DNA of 64,000 bases from an uncultured Bacteroidales bacterium (GTDB lineage Bacteria; Bacteroidota; Bacteroidia; Bacteroidales; CAIWKO01), in assembly GCA_903913285.1 (NCBI GenBank), contig CAIWKO010000032.1, forward strand, positions 19,476 to 83,475, given 5' to 3'. Position 1 is the first letter of the stretch; every line of letters starts with the position of its first letter. Shown in pieces: positions 44,828 through 54,186 of this stretch. Both the position numbers and the translations under genes were made by a program. Under the pieces are notes generated by a model. The model worked only from the letters and a program-made list of their open reading frames with translations. It did not search any database and was not told the origin of the DNA.

Positions 44828-47800
44828 TTATTGAATAAGTGTCACTTCTCCATAATACGTTTTATAACCTTCGTCGCTGTTACCGGCATAAATTTTATAA
44901 ACAAATACTCCTGTGATAGCATTATCTAAATTGCCATCATTATTTAAGGTTCCGTTCCATCCCTCACAATGTGTACCAAGCCATTTTTTTGTATCATAAA
45001 CCAAACTACCCCATCGGTTAAAAATCATCATTTCGAAATGATCGGCATCAATGTTCATTCCATAAGGAGTAAATACATCGTTTTTTCCATCACCATTCGG
45101 AGTAAAGGTATTGGGAATAAAAAGTGTGGAGATATCGTTCACTATGATAGTTTTTGTCACACTATCGGTGCATCCGTGTTCATTGGTAACCACCATGGTA
45201 ACTTCGTAGGTGCCAACCTGCCCATAGCTATGAATAAAAGATGCAATTGTTGAGGTGAAGCCGTCACCCAGATCCCAAGACCATGAATAGATAGTTCCTG
45301 TGGTAATATCAGCAAAATTCACCTGACTGTTGTTGATAGTAGTAATCTGTGGATTTGCTATAAAATTTGCATCAGGTCCCTGATAGTTAACAACGGATAC
45401 ACTGGCTGTATTAGAACAACCACCACATGTAATTGTAATATTATAATTGCCTGCAGACAGGTTGTTTATCGTTTGTGTTGTCGTGAGTGGCATAGTACTC
45501 CACTCATACGAATAACTTCCGCTGCAATTCCCCGATGCAATTGCTGTTGCAGTACCATCAGCATGTCCACAATTTTCAACGGTGCTGGTTATTGATATGT
45601 CAATATTGATAACCGAAACTTCAACAGTGGATGTCGCTGAACAACCTGCTGCTATGCTTCCAGTAACTGTGTAAATAGTTTCACTTAATGGTGATACTGT
45701 TACCATTGTTCCCGATAAACTGCCTGGCATCCATGTATATGTGGTTCCTCCGGAAGCCGTCAAATCAGATGTTTGCCCTTTGCATATGGTAACAGGAGAT
45801 GCACTTGCCGTAATAACAGGGATATCACTTACTATTATAGATACAGTATTTGAAGCAGTACATCCTGCCACCGAAGCTCCTATAACCGAATATGTTGTGG
45901 TGATGGTTGGAGAAACATTTATGTTAGTTCCAGTTAAACTTCCGGGCATCCATGCATAGGTGTTTGCACCCGAAGCTGTTAAAGAAGATGACTGTCCGGT
46001 ACAAATTGATGAAGGTGATGCTGTGGCTGTAACAACAGGGATAGGATTTATAGTAACCGAAACGGTTGCGGTAGCAGTACATCCTGCAAGGGAAGTTCCA
46101 TTGACTGTATAAATAGTTGTTGAAGCCGGAGTGACATTGACAGTAGTACTTGTTAAACTTCCGGGCAACCATGTATATGTATTCGCTCCAGAAGCTGTTA
46201 AGGAAGAAGATTGTCCAATACATATTGCATTAGGAGAAGCTGTTGCTGAAACTACAGGAGGATTGTTTACAGTAACTATAACTGCTGAGGATGCTGTACA
46301 TCCTGCTGTTGAAGTTCCTGTAACTGAATAGGTACTAGTAGAAACAGGTGTAACATTATGGGTTGTACCTATTGTGCTTCCTGGCATCCAAACATAAGAG
46401 TTAGCCCCAAAACCCGTCAATACGGATGATTGTCCGCTACAAACTGTCGGTGGAATAGCAGTAGCCGAAACCGAAGGAGTCGGATTAACCGTAACTACTA
46501 CATTATCTGTAGCCGTAGAAGCACAATGATCAGTAACTGTGACTAAATAGGTTGTGGTACCCGCAGGTGTAATAGTAACAGGAGTTCCATTCCCCGCTCC
46601 TGAACTCCAGATATACGTTAGTGGTGCAATACCTCCTGTTGGAGTTGCAGTGAGAGTGGCTGAACCACCAGGACAAATTCCTACATTGTTGCCTGCATTA
46701 ACACTAACAGTTACATTGTCAATAATATTAATGGTATCAAGTGTAATGCTGCATCCATTTGTAATTGAAAGTATCACGGTTTCTGTTCCTTCAGTGATCC
46801 CATCAGCCAATGGATGTATGATCAGCCCGATGGAATCTTGTCCTGATGGTATAATAACAGTTGTAGGTATGCTTGTATAATCCGTTCCATTTGTAGCGGT
46901 TCCTCCCACAGTATATGTGATGGTGTAAGGTGAAGAAACAGGCGAAGATGTAATAAAAGAAACTATTCCATTGGAACATCCTTCAATTGCATCATGACCT
47001 AAAACTGTATCTGTAAAATTGTTATGAACGGTAAAGGTATTTGAAGTAAAACTGTTAGCTTCTAAAAACACTCCCGAGTCGAACAATCCATTGAAACCAT
47101 CTGCAACAGCCATCTTAAGATGATAGGTCTGACATGGATACACTTTACATTTAGCTTCGAAAGGTTTTGTAAATCCTCCGAAAGCAATAGTTGTTCCTCC
47201 TATTGCTGCATTATTTATAAAATCTGCAGAATATGCCAGCGACATACAACCACTGGCTGTATATCCACTTCCCGGAGTTCCTGAATTTACACTGTTCACC
47301 GAAACGGGAATAGTTGTTCCTGGTATTAAGGCAATATTATAATTCGTATAATTTCCACCTGCAGGATTGGGTCCGGTTACAAAAAAAGCAAATACATCAT
47401 TGTATTGAGAGCATATATAGTTAGGATATTCTTCCGAACCAAAAACATACCTAAATTTAACTGTATCAGATATTGGCACAAAATCAAATTCTAATATAGA
47501 TGCATCATACGTGGCTGTTCCATTGTTAATATTATTGAGATTAGCATCGCCAGCCAAACCAAGATTTGTCGACATAAAAAAAGAAGCAGGATTTGATATT
47601 GCTGTTGCATATCCCGTGCATAATACCACTCCACTTGTTAAGCCAAGGTTAGTAGTATTACCATTCGAAAAACACCCTCTTGAAGCTGCTCCACCTGTAT
47701 AGGTTGCATTGGTAACAGTTACTCCGCTTCCAATAAAATTTTGGATCATTTGGTTAACGGTATAAGATGTGTTTACAACAAGTTGCCCCATTGCAAAATT

Positions 47801-47842
47801 ACAAAACAATAGCAGTAAAATACCTAATATTTGTTTCTTCAT
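44828..47842 (-). CDS. giant adhesin: choice-of-anchor L, Ig-like repeats, CHU_C T9SS domain
   Basis: About 1004 residues. After a signal peptide comes a choice-of-anchor-L-type domain (about 30-270, with VKFRYVFGSEEYPNYICSQY and NDVFAFFVTGP), a Calx-beta-like segment (about 300-385, GTDYTSIPTTVIIPSGQDSI), one divergent and four near-identical 73-residue Ig-like repeats (about 390-755), a PKD domain (about 845-905, WSWDLGDGFTS), and a C-terminal gliding-motility-associated CHU_C domain (about 915-1012, IPNTFTPNGDGKNDVF and FNRWGSLVYD) for type B T9SS export. It is a surface adhesin or motility-related protein. Residue numbers count from the ATG at 47866; the better start is 47842. Confidence 0.92.
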   Translation of the reverse strand: MKKQILGILLLLFCNFAMGQLVVNTSYTVNQMIQNFIGSGVTVTNATYTGGAASRGCFSNGNTTNLGLTSGVVLCTGYATAISNPASFFMSTNLGLAGDANLNNINNGTATYDASILEFDFVPISDTVKFRYVFGSEEYPNYICSQYNDVFAFFVTGPNPAGGNYTNYNIALIPGTTIPVSVNSVNSGTPGSGYTASGCMSLAYSADFINNAAIGGTTIAFGGFTKPFEAKCKVYPCQTYHLKMAVADGFNGLFDSGVFLEANSFTSNTFTVHNNFTDTVLGHDAIEGCSNGIVSFITSSPVSSPYTITYTVGGTATNGTDYTSIPTTVIIPSGQDSIGLIIHPLADGITEGTETVILSITNGCSITLDTINIIDNVTVSVNAGNNVGICPGGSATLTATPTGGIAPLTYIWSSGAGNGTPVTITPAGTTTYLVTVTDHCASTATDNVVVTVNPTPSVSATAIPPTVCSGQSSVLTGFGANSYVWMPGSTIGTTHNVTPVSTSTYSVTGTSTAGCTASSAVIVTVNNPPVVSATASPNAICIGQSSSLTASGANTYTWLPGSLTSTTVNVTPASTTIYTVNGTSLAGCTATATVSVTINPIPVVTATASPSSICTGQSSSLTASGANTYAWMPGSLTGTNINVSPTITTTYSVIGASVAGCTASNTVSIIVSDIPVITASASPVTICKGQTSDLTASGGTTYTWMPGSLSGTMVTVSPLSETIYTVTGSIAAGCSATSTVEVSVINIDISITSTVENCGHADGTATAIASGNCSGSYSYEWSTMPLTTTQTINNLSAGNYNITITCGGCSNTASVSVVNYQGPDANFIANPQITTINNSQVNFADITTGTIYSWSWDLGDGFTSTIASFIHSYGQVGTYEVTMVVTNEHGCTDSVTKTIIVNDISTLFIPNTFTPNGDGKNDVFTPYGMNIDADHFEMMIFNRWGSLVYDTKKWLGTHCEGWNGTLNNDGNLDNAITGVFVYKIYAGNSDEGYKTYYGEVTLIQ
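45602..46477 (-). repeat. four 73-residue (219-bp) tandem Ig-like repeats
   Basis: Residues 464-536, 537-609, 610-682 and 683-755 of the adhesin are four repeats of exactly 73 residues, each starting P(S/V)(V/I)(S/T)A and containing C.GQ(S/T)S.LT and W(M/L)PGS. The regular length and high identity suggest recent expansion and possible recombination between units. Confidence 0.9.
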
Positions 47843-48032
47843 TTTTAGCTCAAAAAAGCAATACAAAAATAGATATTAATAAGGCGCATTCATGTTAAGT
47901 TTAGGTTATTATTATTAGGGTTTTTAAAAACTAAATTGAACTTTTTTGTCTGAATACTTTTTATTTGGACCCTGTTTTTTATTTTGTTTTATATAAATTT
48001 ATATCTTTATGATTTTAAAATATAAAAAAACC

Positions 48033-50153
48033 ATGAAAACAATTACTGAAAGAAGAATCTTTGTAATACTGTTTCTACTTCTCATTTTTTCAAGTAGTTA
48101 TTCCCAAACAGGCACTAAACTTCGTCCAATAATTCTTTTGGATTTATCTGTCCGCAACAGTGAGGGTTCTGTTGAGAGTATAAACTCTCTTGAGTATATG
48201 GCAAAATTAGCAGGTATACCATATATAATAACATCCGATGTTTCTGTTGCTGTGCAATATAATATGATAATAACCAGTTCAATTATTAAGCATTCCTCTT
48301 TTACAACAGTTGAAAGAACTAATCTGATTAATTATGTGGATAGTGGGGGTATCCTTATAACTCCAAGCTTAAGTGAACCATCTCTTTATTCTTTATTTGG
48401 CGTTTCGTCTGGAGATAGCACAAGCAAATTGAGGTATTCGATGAAATGGAACTGGCAAAGCGGCGATTATTCGATGCGATGGATAAACGATTATTTTGAA
48501 CGAACAATTTCGTTGGGCGACAGTATAATCTATCCCGGGGGTACAATTAAAACCAGATCTTATATTACAACTACAGGATCAACAATGGCAATTTATGGCG
48601 ACAATACAATTGCAGCGGTAAAAAATAACTATGGGCAAGGAAGCACATACCTTTTAGGTTTGAAATTTGAGGATGTCATTATCAGAAATCAAATGAGTTG
48701 GGATTATGAAGCACAGCGAAACTATTCAAATAATTTCGAACCGAGTTCGGATGTGTTTTCTTTGTTTATTAAGGCTATATATGCTCATATCACTCCTTAT
48801 GCCAGTTGGAAACATACTTGCCCATGGGACTATCGTTATGAGATGATTATGTCTCACGACATTGATTGCATACAATCAATGGATACAATGCATTTTTTTG
48901 CTGATTATGAATATCAGAACCACATTAAGGCTACGTATTTGATTACAACACATTATTTTGAAGATGATCTTGATATTGATTATTACTCTGGAAATGAGTC
49001 AAAAATTTTATATGTCTATAATAATGGCCATGAAATTGGAAGCCATTCTGTCGGCCACTTTCCTGATTTCGACAAAATGGATGTTTTTCCAGAAGGTGCC
49101 CCAGGGAATACACAGTCAAACTATCATCCCTATTATAGTGCTGATGATGGGCAAACAATTGATGGAACTGTTTTTGGCGAATGTGAAGTTTCGAAAAATC
49201 TTTTGGAAGCAATAACCGGAACTAATGTGTCAGGGTTTAGGGCAGGATTTCTGGCGTATAATGAAAAGCAGCCTGGAATTTTAGACACATTAGGTTTTTC
49301 CTACAACTCTTCATTTACGGCCAATGATGTTTTAACTAATTTCCCTTATCTTGAGTTCAAAGCAACTACCACCAGTCTGGGACTTACAAAGATCAGAGAA
49401 ATTCCAATATCATTCGATGTTGATTATGATCTGGATTCCCTTTCTCCGACAAACTATATCTCAAGGGCGAACAGATGGCTTCAGGTAATACAAAAGATTT
49501 CTGACAATTATGCCCCGGTTATTTTCTTACTGCATCCTGTTTATTGTTATAAATTATTGCTTGAAGAATATCTCTACCAACATTTGCCCCCGGGATCAAT
49601 TAATATGTCAATGATTGAATTTTCCAACTATTGGAAGGCACGTGATGATTTTTATTTTTCTTCAGTAATACTGAATGATTCGGTTTTACAAATCACTGTT
49701 CCCGATACCCTTTATAATATAAGCGATAATTTGAGTTTGATCATCAACGACGGTCAATTGCTTTCGAATATTATTGTCAAGAACCAAAGCGGTATGGCAC
49801 TTACCTATCACCAATCAAACTGGGAGAATAACGATCTTTGTATTTATTTTTATCCTAATACCACAAATATTAACGAATCCAATAAAACGAATAACCTCGA
49901 ATTTATTAATAATTATCCAAATCCTTTTAAGTTATCGACCGCATTTGAGTTTTTTCTGAGTGAAAATTCACATATAAAAATCAGTATTTTCGACGAGTCA
50001 TTTAGAGAAATTGCTTGTCCTGTGGATAAGGATGAAATGGCAGGAATTCATCGGTTTGTTTATATACCTGATCAACTCAAATCGGGCGTTTATTTTTATT
50101 CGTTGACCACTTCAAAAGGAAAATACAGTGGAAAAATGGTTTTTATTAAATAG
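48033..50153 (+). CDS. secreted deacetylase-like protein with T9SS sorting domain (copy 1)
   Basis: About 706 residues: signal peptide, an N-terminal domain of unknown kind (about 30-255), a NodB-like polysaccharide deacetylase domain (about 275-540) and a C-terminal T9SS type A domain (from NYPNPFK to the end). Deacetylase motifs are visible: MSHDIDC (metal Asp), GSHSVGHFPD (H-x3-H metal ligands), FRAGFLAY and FLLHPV. It may remove acetyl groups from surface or environmental glycans. ATG 48033 is chosen since it opens the signal peptide. A tandem paralog follows. Confidence 0.85.
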   Translation: MKTITERRIFVILFLLLIFSSSYSQTGTKLRPIILLDLSVRNSEGSVESINSLEYMAKLAGIPYIITSDVSVAVQYNMIITSSIIKHSSFTTVERTNLINYVDSGGILITPSLSEPSLYSLFGVSSGDSTSKLRYSMKWNWQSGDYSMRWINDYFERTISLGDSIIYPGGTIKTRSYITTTGSTMAIYGDNTIAAVKNNYGQGSTYLLGLKFEDVIIRNQMSWDYEAQRNYSNNFEPSSDVFSLFIKAIYAHITPYASWKHTCPWDYRYEMIMSHDIDCIQSMDTMHFFADYEYQNHIKATYLITTHYFEDDLDIDYYSGNESKILYVYNNGHEIGSHSVGHFPDFDKMDVFPEGAPGNTQSNYHPYYSADDGQTIDGTVFGECEVSKNLLEAITGTNVSGFRAGFLAYNEKQPGILDTLGFSYNSSFTANDVLTNFPYLEFKATTTSLGLTKIREIPISFDVDYDLDSLSPTNYISRANRWLQVIQKISDNYAPVIFLLHPVYCYKLLLEEYLYQHLPPGSINMSMIEFSNYWKARDDFYFSSVILNDSVLQITVPDTLYNISDNLSLIINDGQLLSNIIVKNQSGMALTYHQSNWENNDLCIYFYPNTTNINESNKTNNLEFINNYPNPFKLSTAFEFFLSENSHIKISIFDESFREIACPVDKDEMAGIHRFVYIPDQLKSGVYFYSLTTSKGKYSGKMVFIK

Positions 50154-50262
50154 CTTTCAAAAAATTCATTAAAAGCAGAAGATTTTATTCTGAATTTAAA
50201 AAATTAAATCAATATTGTAAAAATATTGTACTTTTATGATACAAATCTTAACAAAGACTAAT

Positions 50263-52377
50263 ATGATCTCAATAAGGAAAACGGGAATTTGTGTTTTGTT
50301 ACTTCTATTTTTTCTGTCCGACAAAAGTTTTGCTCAACCCGGACAAAAACTCAGACCAATAGCCCTGCTTGATTTATCTTCACGCAACGGGGATAATCCT
50401 GCCAACATTAATTCCATTGAGTTTATGGCACAGGTAGCTGGTATCCCTTATATAATAACAGCTAATATTTCTGTTGCCATTCAACACAATATAATCGTCA
50501 GCAGTTCTATTTTTAAACATTCGACATTCACTGCGGTGGAAAAAGATAGTTTGATTAATTATGTTGATAGCGGAGGAATACTCATCGTCCCAGCAATAAA
50601 AGACACCTATCTTTATTCATTATTCGGGATTTCTGATAATAGTACTAGTAATACTAACTTTTCAATAAAATGGAATTGGCAAAGTAGTGATTATTCTTTT
50701 CGTTGGATTGACGATACATGTGAACGCACAATATCATTGGGTGATAGTTTAATATACCCGGATGGAGTAATTCAAAGCAGGTCATATATACCAACTACGG
50801 GTTCAGTTCTGGCTCTTTATGCTGATAATTCAGTTGCTGCAGTAAAAAACAATTACGGGCAGGGCTCGACATATGCTTTTGGGTTAGATTTTTCTGATAT
50901 GATTACACGAAACCAGCGAAGTTATGATTATGAGGCACAGCGACACTATTCTAATTATTTCGAACCGTCTTCGGATGTATTCTTCCTCATGATCAAAGCC
51001 ATATACGCTTACAATACACCCTTTGCAACCTGGAAACACACCTGTCCATGGGATAAACGCTATGAACTTATGATGTCACATGATATTGACGCCTTTCAAT
51101 CAATGGATACCATGCACTATTATGCCGATTATGAATATGAAAATCAAATTAATGCCACCTATTTTGTAACCACTCATTATTTTTCAGATTATATGGATGG
51201 GGATTATTATTCCGGGAATATTCCAAAATTAATTTATGTCCGGAACTTGAATCAGACTATTGGGAGTCACTCCGTAGGACATTTTCCCGACTTTAATGAC
51301 ATTGATATTGTTCCTGAAGGAGGTCCCGGAAATACAGAAGCTAATTATCATCCATATTACAGCGAACCAGATGGGCAAACAATTGATGCAACCGTTTTTG
51401 GCGAATGCGAGGTCTCGAAAAACTTACTTGAATCCGATTTAGGAGTTGATGTGCGTTCTTTCCGATGCGGCTACCTTGCTTATCCGGAAGTATTGCCCGA
51501 TGTGCTCGACTCTTTGGGGTATTCCTATAATTCTTCTTATACTGCTAACGATGTGTTGACAAATTTCCCTTACCGGGAGTATAAAAGTCTTTCAACCGAT
51601 GAAAAGCTTACCAAAATAAGAGAAATTCCAATTTCATTCGACGTGGACTATTCTTCAGATGCTCTTTCACCTTCAAATTATGTCTCTAGAGCGAATAGAT
51701 GGCTTGGGGTAATTCAAAAAATTTCGAACAATTATGCTCCGGTTTTATTCTTACTTCATCCAGTAGCATATTATAAATTATTGCTTGAAGAATATCTTTA
51801 TCAAAATATGCCTGAAGGATATATTAAAATGGAACTGGGAGAATTTGGTGACTACTGGCAAGCTCGCGAGGATTTTAACTTTACCACAGTTATGCTGAAC
51901 GATTCGGTGATACAAGTAACTGTTCCGGATAATCTTTTCAGTCTAAGCGACAAATTAAGTTTGATTATCAACAATGGACAATCGCTTTCGAGCATTATTG
52001 TAAAAGACCAAAGCGGCGATCCGGTTAGTTTTTTTCAATCCAACTGGGAAACCAACGACCTTTGTATTTACTTTTATCCTAACACAACAGGTATTACCGA
52101 AAATAATAAAACAAATCACCTCGAATTTATTAAGAATTATCCCAATCCTTTCAAAACTTCTACATCATTTGAATATTTCCTGACAGAAAAATCGCACGTA
52201 AAAATTCAAATATTTGATGAGTCGTTCAGAGAAGTTAGCTGTTTATTGGATAAGGATGAAAATGAAGGAAGCCATACCATAGGATTTTCTCCGGAACATC
52301 TTAATTCAGGTTTGTACTTTTACTCTATGACGACTGATAATGGACGCTACTCCGGGAAGATGATCTTAATGAAATAA
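50263..52377 (+). CDS. secreted deacetylase-like protein with T9SS sorting domain (copy 2)
   Basis: About 704 residues, same plan as the preceding gene and clearly a tandem duplicate: MSHDIDA, GSHSVGHFPD, FRCGYLAY, FLLHPV and the T9SS domain starting NYPNPFKTS are conserved in order. All metal-binding positions seen in copy 1 are kept, so both should be active. The start at 50263 (MISIRKTG) opens the signal peptide. Spacing between copies is about 110 bp with no terminator, so they may be co-expressed. Confidence 0.85.
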   Translation: MISIRKTGICVLLLLFFLSDKSFAQPGQKLRPIALLDLSSRNGDNPANINSIEFMAQVAGIPYIITANISVAIQHNIIVSSSIFKHSTFTAVEKDSLINYVDSGGILIVPAIKDTYLYSLFGISDNSTSNTNFSIKWNWQSSDYSFRWIDDTCERTISLGDSLIYPDGVIQSRSYIPTTGSVLALYADNSVAAVKNNYGQGSTYAFGLDFSDMITRNQRSYDYEAQRHYSNYFEPSSDVFFLMIKAIYAYNTPFATWKHTCPWDKRYELMMSHDIDAFQSMDTMHYYADYEYENQINATYFVTTHYFSDYMDGDYYSGNIPKLIYVRNLNQTIGSHSVGHFPDFNDIDIVPEGGPGNTEANYHPYYSEPDGQTIDATVFGECEVSKNLLESDLGVDVRSFRCGYLAYPEVLPDVLDSLGYSYNSSYTANDVLTNFPYREYKSLSTDEKLTKIREIPISFDVDYSSDALSPSNYVSRANRWLGVIQKISNNYAPVLFLLHPVAYYKLLLEEYLYQNMPEGYIKMELGEFGDYWQAREDFNFTTVMLNDSVIQVTVPDNLFSLSDKLSLIINNGQSLSSIIVKDQSGDPVSFFQSNWETNDLCIYFYPNTTGITENNKTNHLEFIKNYPNPFKTSTSFEYFLTEKSHVKIQIFDESFREVSCLLDKDENEGSHTIGFSPEHLNSGLYFYSMTTDNGRYSGKMILMK

Positions 52378-52440
52378 TAAAGATTAATTGTTCGAATAGA
52401 AACCAACTCTGGCTTCAGCCATTCTTTTTATTAAAGAAAA

Positions 52441-53058
52441 TTAATGGCGTATCCGTGATGTTTCCTGTATACCCGTATTTTCAGGAACAAACTCCAGTGA
52501 AGGTATTCCAACCCAAAAACCCGTTGCCACTCCGCATCGCAGATAATAGGTGTTTCCAGGTACCAAATTTAAAGTTTGGGTAATCTTTTGTTCGGTTTGA
52601 GCCGAAAATGTCACAACACCTTCATCCAATTGCGTTGCAAAATACGTATTGTTCGACACCTTGGTCAGGTACTTTTCGTTGGCATAAACATCATAGGTTA
52701 CAGCCACTCCTGAAAATGAATTTTTGCGATATATAATAACCGTTACTTTTTGAGGAGTTGCGGGTTGAGCCGGAGTTACAGTGGTGGTTACCTGTGTATT
52801 TGTCGATGTATTTGTTGTTACCTGAGAATTGATAACTTCTTTTGTACCGTTTTCGAATTTGATCATGAACACATCTGTTTTCATCATCGAGAAAAGTGGA
52901 CCGTCGGGGTTATCAGCCTTTTTGTATTTAATTTCGGTTACGCCCACTTCCTGAATCTTTGCACTGATCTCGTCTCCGTTTTTCTTAATTATAAGGTCTT
53001 GCGCTGACAATGCATTAAAAATTAAAATGCCGAACAAAAAAAGAAATAACTTTTTCAT
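52441..53058 (-). CDS. exported DUF2846-like protein (paralog A')
   Basis: A 205-residue paralog of the gene at 44058: signal peptide before QDLIIKKNG, then NGDEISAKIQEVGVTEIKYK, FSMMKTDVFMIKFENGTKEV, a Thr/Gln-rich linker (about 83-100) and the C-terminal DUF2846-like domain with VIIYRKNSFSG and YFATQLDEGVVTF. The linker is longer than in the other copy. The two copies face the same way and bracket the adhesin and the deacetylase-like pair. Confidence 0.82.
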   Translation of the reverse strand: MKKLFLFLFGILIFNALSAQDLIIKKNGDEISAKIQEVGVTEIKYKKADNPDGPLFSMMKTDVFMIKFENGTKEVINSQVTTNTSTNTQVTTTVTPAQPATPQKVTVIIYRKNSFSGVAVTYDVYANEKYLTKVSNNTYFATQLDEGVVTFSAQTEQKITQTLNLVPGNTYYLRCGVATGFWVGIPSLEFVPENTGIQETSRIRH

Positions 53059-53256
53059 GATGTGATGTTTTTAATTTACGCCCCTTTACGGTGGTTGCAA
53101 CTACCGTTTGTTAAATTTTTTGAAAATAATCCGAAAGATAAAAAAAATTATTCAATCAAATGGTTTTGTTTGTTTTTTTTAACTTTTTTCTAACCGGAAT
53201 AAGGATGGGGTTAAATTTTTTTTAATATTCTTTATTCCTCTTTCCCAAAAATTAAG

Positions 53257-53264
53257 TAGGTTTG
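53257..53264 (+). promoter_or_regulatory. udk: -7 promoter box of udk
   Basis: TAGGTTTG matches TAnnTTTG, ending 14 bp before the udk start. No TTG is found 19 bp upstream. Confidence 0.45.
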
Positions 53265-53278
53265 AAAAAATATTCATT

Positions 53279-53890
53279 ATGCTAATAATCGGTATTGCCG
53301 GAGGCTCGGGATCCGGAAAAACCACTGTAGTTAAAAAGATCATGAGCGATTTTCCCAAGGGCTCTGTTGCCGTCATCTCGCAAGATTCCTATTATAAAGA
53401 CAATGGGCATCTGAGCCCCGAAGACCGTTCGAAAATAAATTTCGATCATCCTTCGTCCATCGAATTTGGTTTACTTATCAAGCATCTCGATCTGCTAAAA
53501 AAAGGCAAAACTATCGAAATGCCTATCTATTCGTATTTAACCTGTGCACGAGCTAAAGAAACTATACCTGTAGAACCTAAAAAGGTAATAATAATTGAAG
53601 GTATTTTGGTCTTTACAAATCCCAAACTTCTCGAACGGTTTAACATCAAGGTTTTTGTAGATGCCGATGCCGACGACCGATTGATGCGTATTATTCACCG
53701 CGATACCGAAGAACGCGGTCGTTCGCTGGCCGATGTGCTCAACCATTATTCAAAATGGGTTAAACCTATGCACTTTCAATTTATTGAACCATCAAAGCGT
53801 TATGCAGATATCATAATTCCTCAAGGCGGCAAAAATCATGTAGCCATCGATATCCTTTCGTCGAAGATAAAAATGAAATTGTTGCAGTAA
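53279..53890 (+). CDS. udk: uridine kinase
   Basis: A 203-residue cytosolic P-loop kinase that phosphorylates uridine and cytidine in pyrimidine salvage. The Walker A motif GIAGGSGSGKTTVVKK is at the N-terminus, followed by ISQDSYYKD, NFDHPSSIEF, and the lid region IHRDTEERGRSLADVL. Length and motifs are normal. A -7 box TAGGTTTG lies at 53257-53264, 14 bp before the ATG. Confidence 0.95.
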   Translation: MLIIGIAGGSGSGKTTVVKKIMSDFPKGSVAVISQDSYYKDNGHLSPEDRSKINFDHPSSIEFGLLIKHLDLLKKGKTIEMPIYSYLTCARAKETIPVEPKKVIIIEGILVFTNPKLLERFNIKVFVDADADDRLMRIIHRDTEERGRSLADVLNHYSKWVKPMHFQFIEPSKRYADIIIPQGGKNHVAIDILSSKIKMKLLQ

Positions 53891-53911
53891 TTTTTTTAAT
53901 AAGAAAATTCT

Positions 53912-53919
53912 TACCTTTG
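53912..53919 (+). promoter_or_regulatory. -7 promoter box of tRNA-Pro/tRNA-Thr
   Basis: TACCTTTG matches TAnnTTTG and ends 16 bp before the first base of tRNA-Pro. Confidence 0.5.
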
Positions 53920-53935
53920 CTGCAAAATTATTAAT

Positions 53936-54011
53936 CGGGATGTAGCGCAGTTGGTAGCGTACCACGTTCGGGACGTGGGGGTCGGAAGTTCGAGTCTTCT
54001 CATCCCGACCA
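53936..54011 (+). tRNA. tRNA-Pro (CGG)
   Basis: A 76-nt tRNA including an encoded CCA end. Acceptor CGGGATG/CATCCCG, anticodon arm CCACG-TTCGGGA-CGTGG (anticodon CGG), and T arm containing GTTCGAG. tRNA-Thr follows 41 bp later on the same strand. Confidence 0.95.
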
Positions 54012-54052
54012 AAGCCCTGATTGGGCTTTTTTCTTTTCGTTCTTTTCTTTCA

Positions 54053-54125
<73 letters not shown>

Positions 54126-54130
54126 CAATA

Positions 54131-54173
54131 AAAAAAGAGGATGTCACAAAATAAAGTGCATCCTCTTTTTTTT
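54131..54173. terminator. bidirectional intrinsic terminator
   Basis: AAAAAAGAGGATG (54131-54143) and CATCCTCTTTTTT (54159-54171) form a strong stem, extended inside by CAC/GTG, with A- and T-tracts on both sides. It ends the tRNA-Pro/Thr transcript and the convergent lytic transglycosylase transcript. Confidence 0.85.
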
Positions 54174-54186
54174 ATTTTTAAATCGT

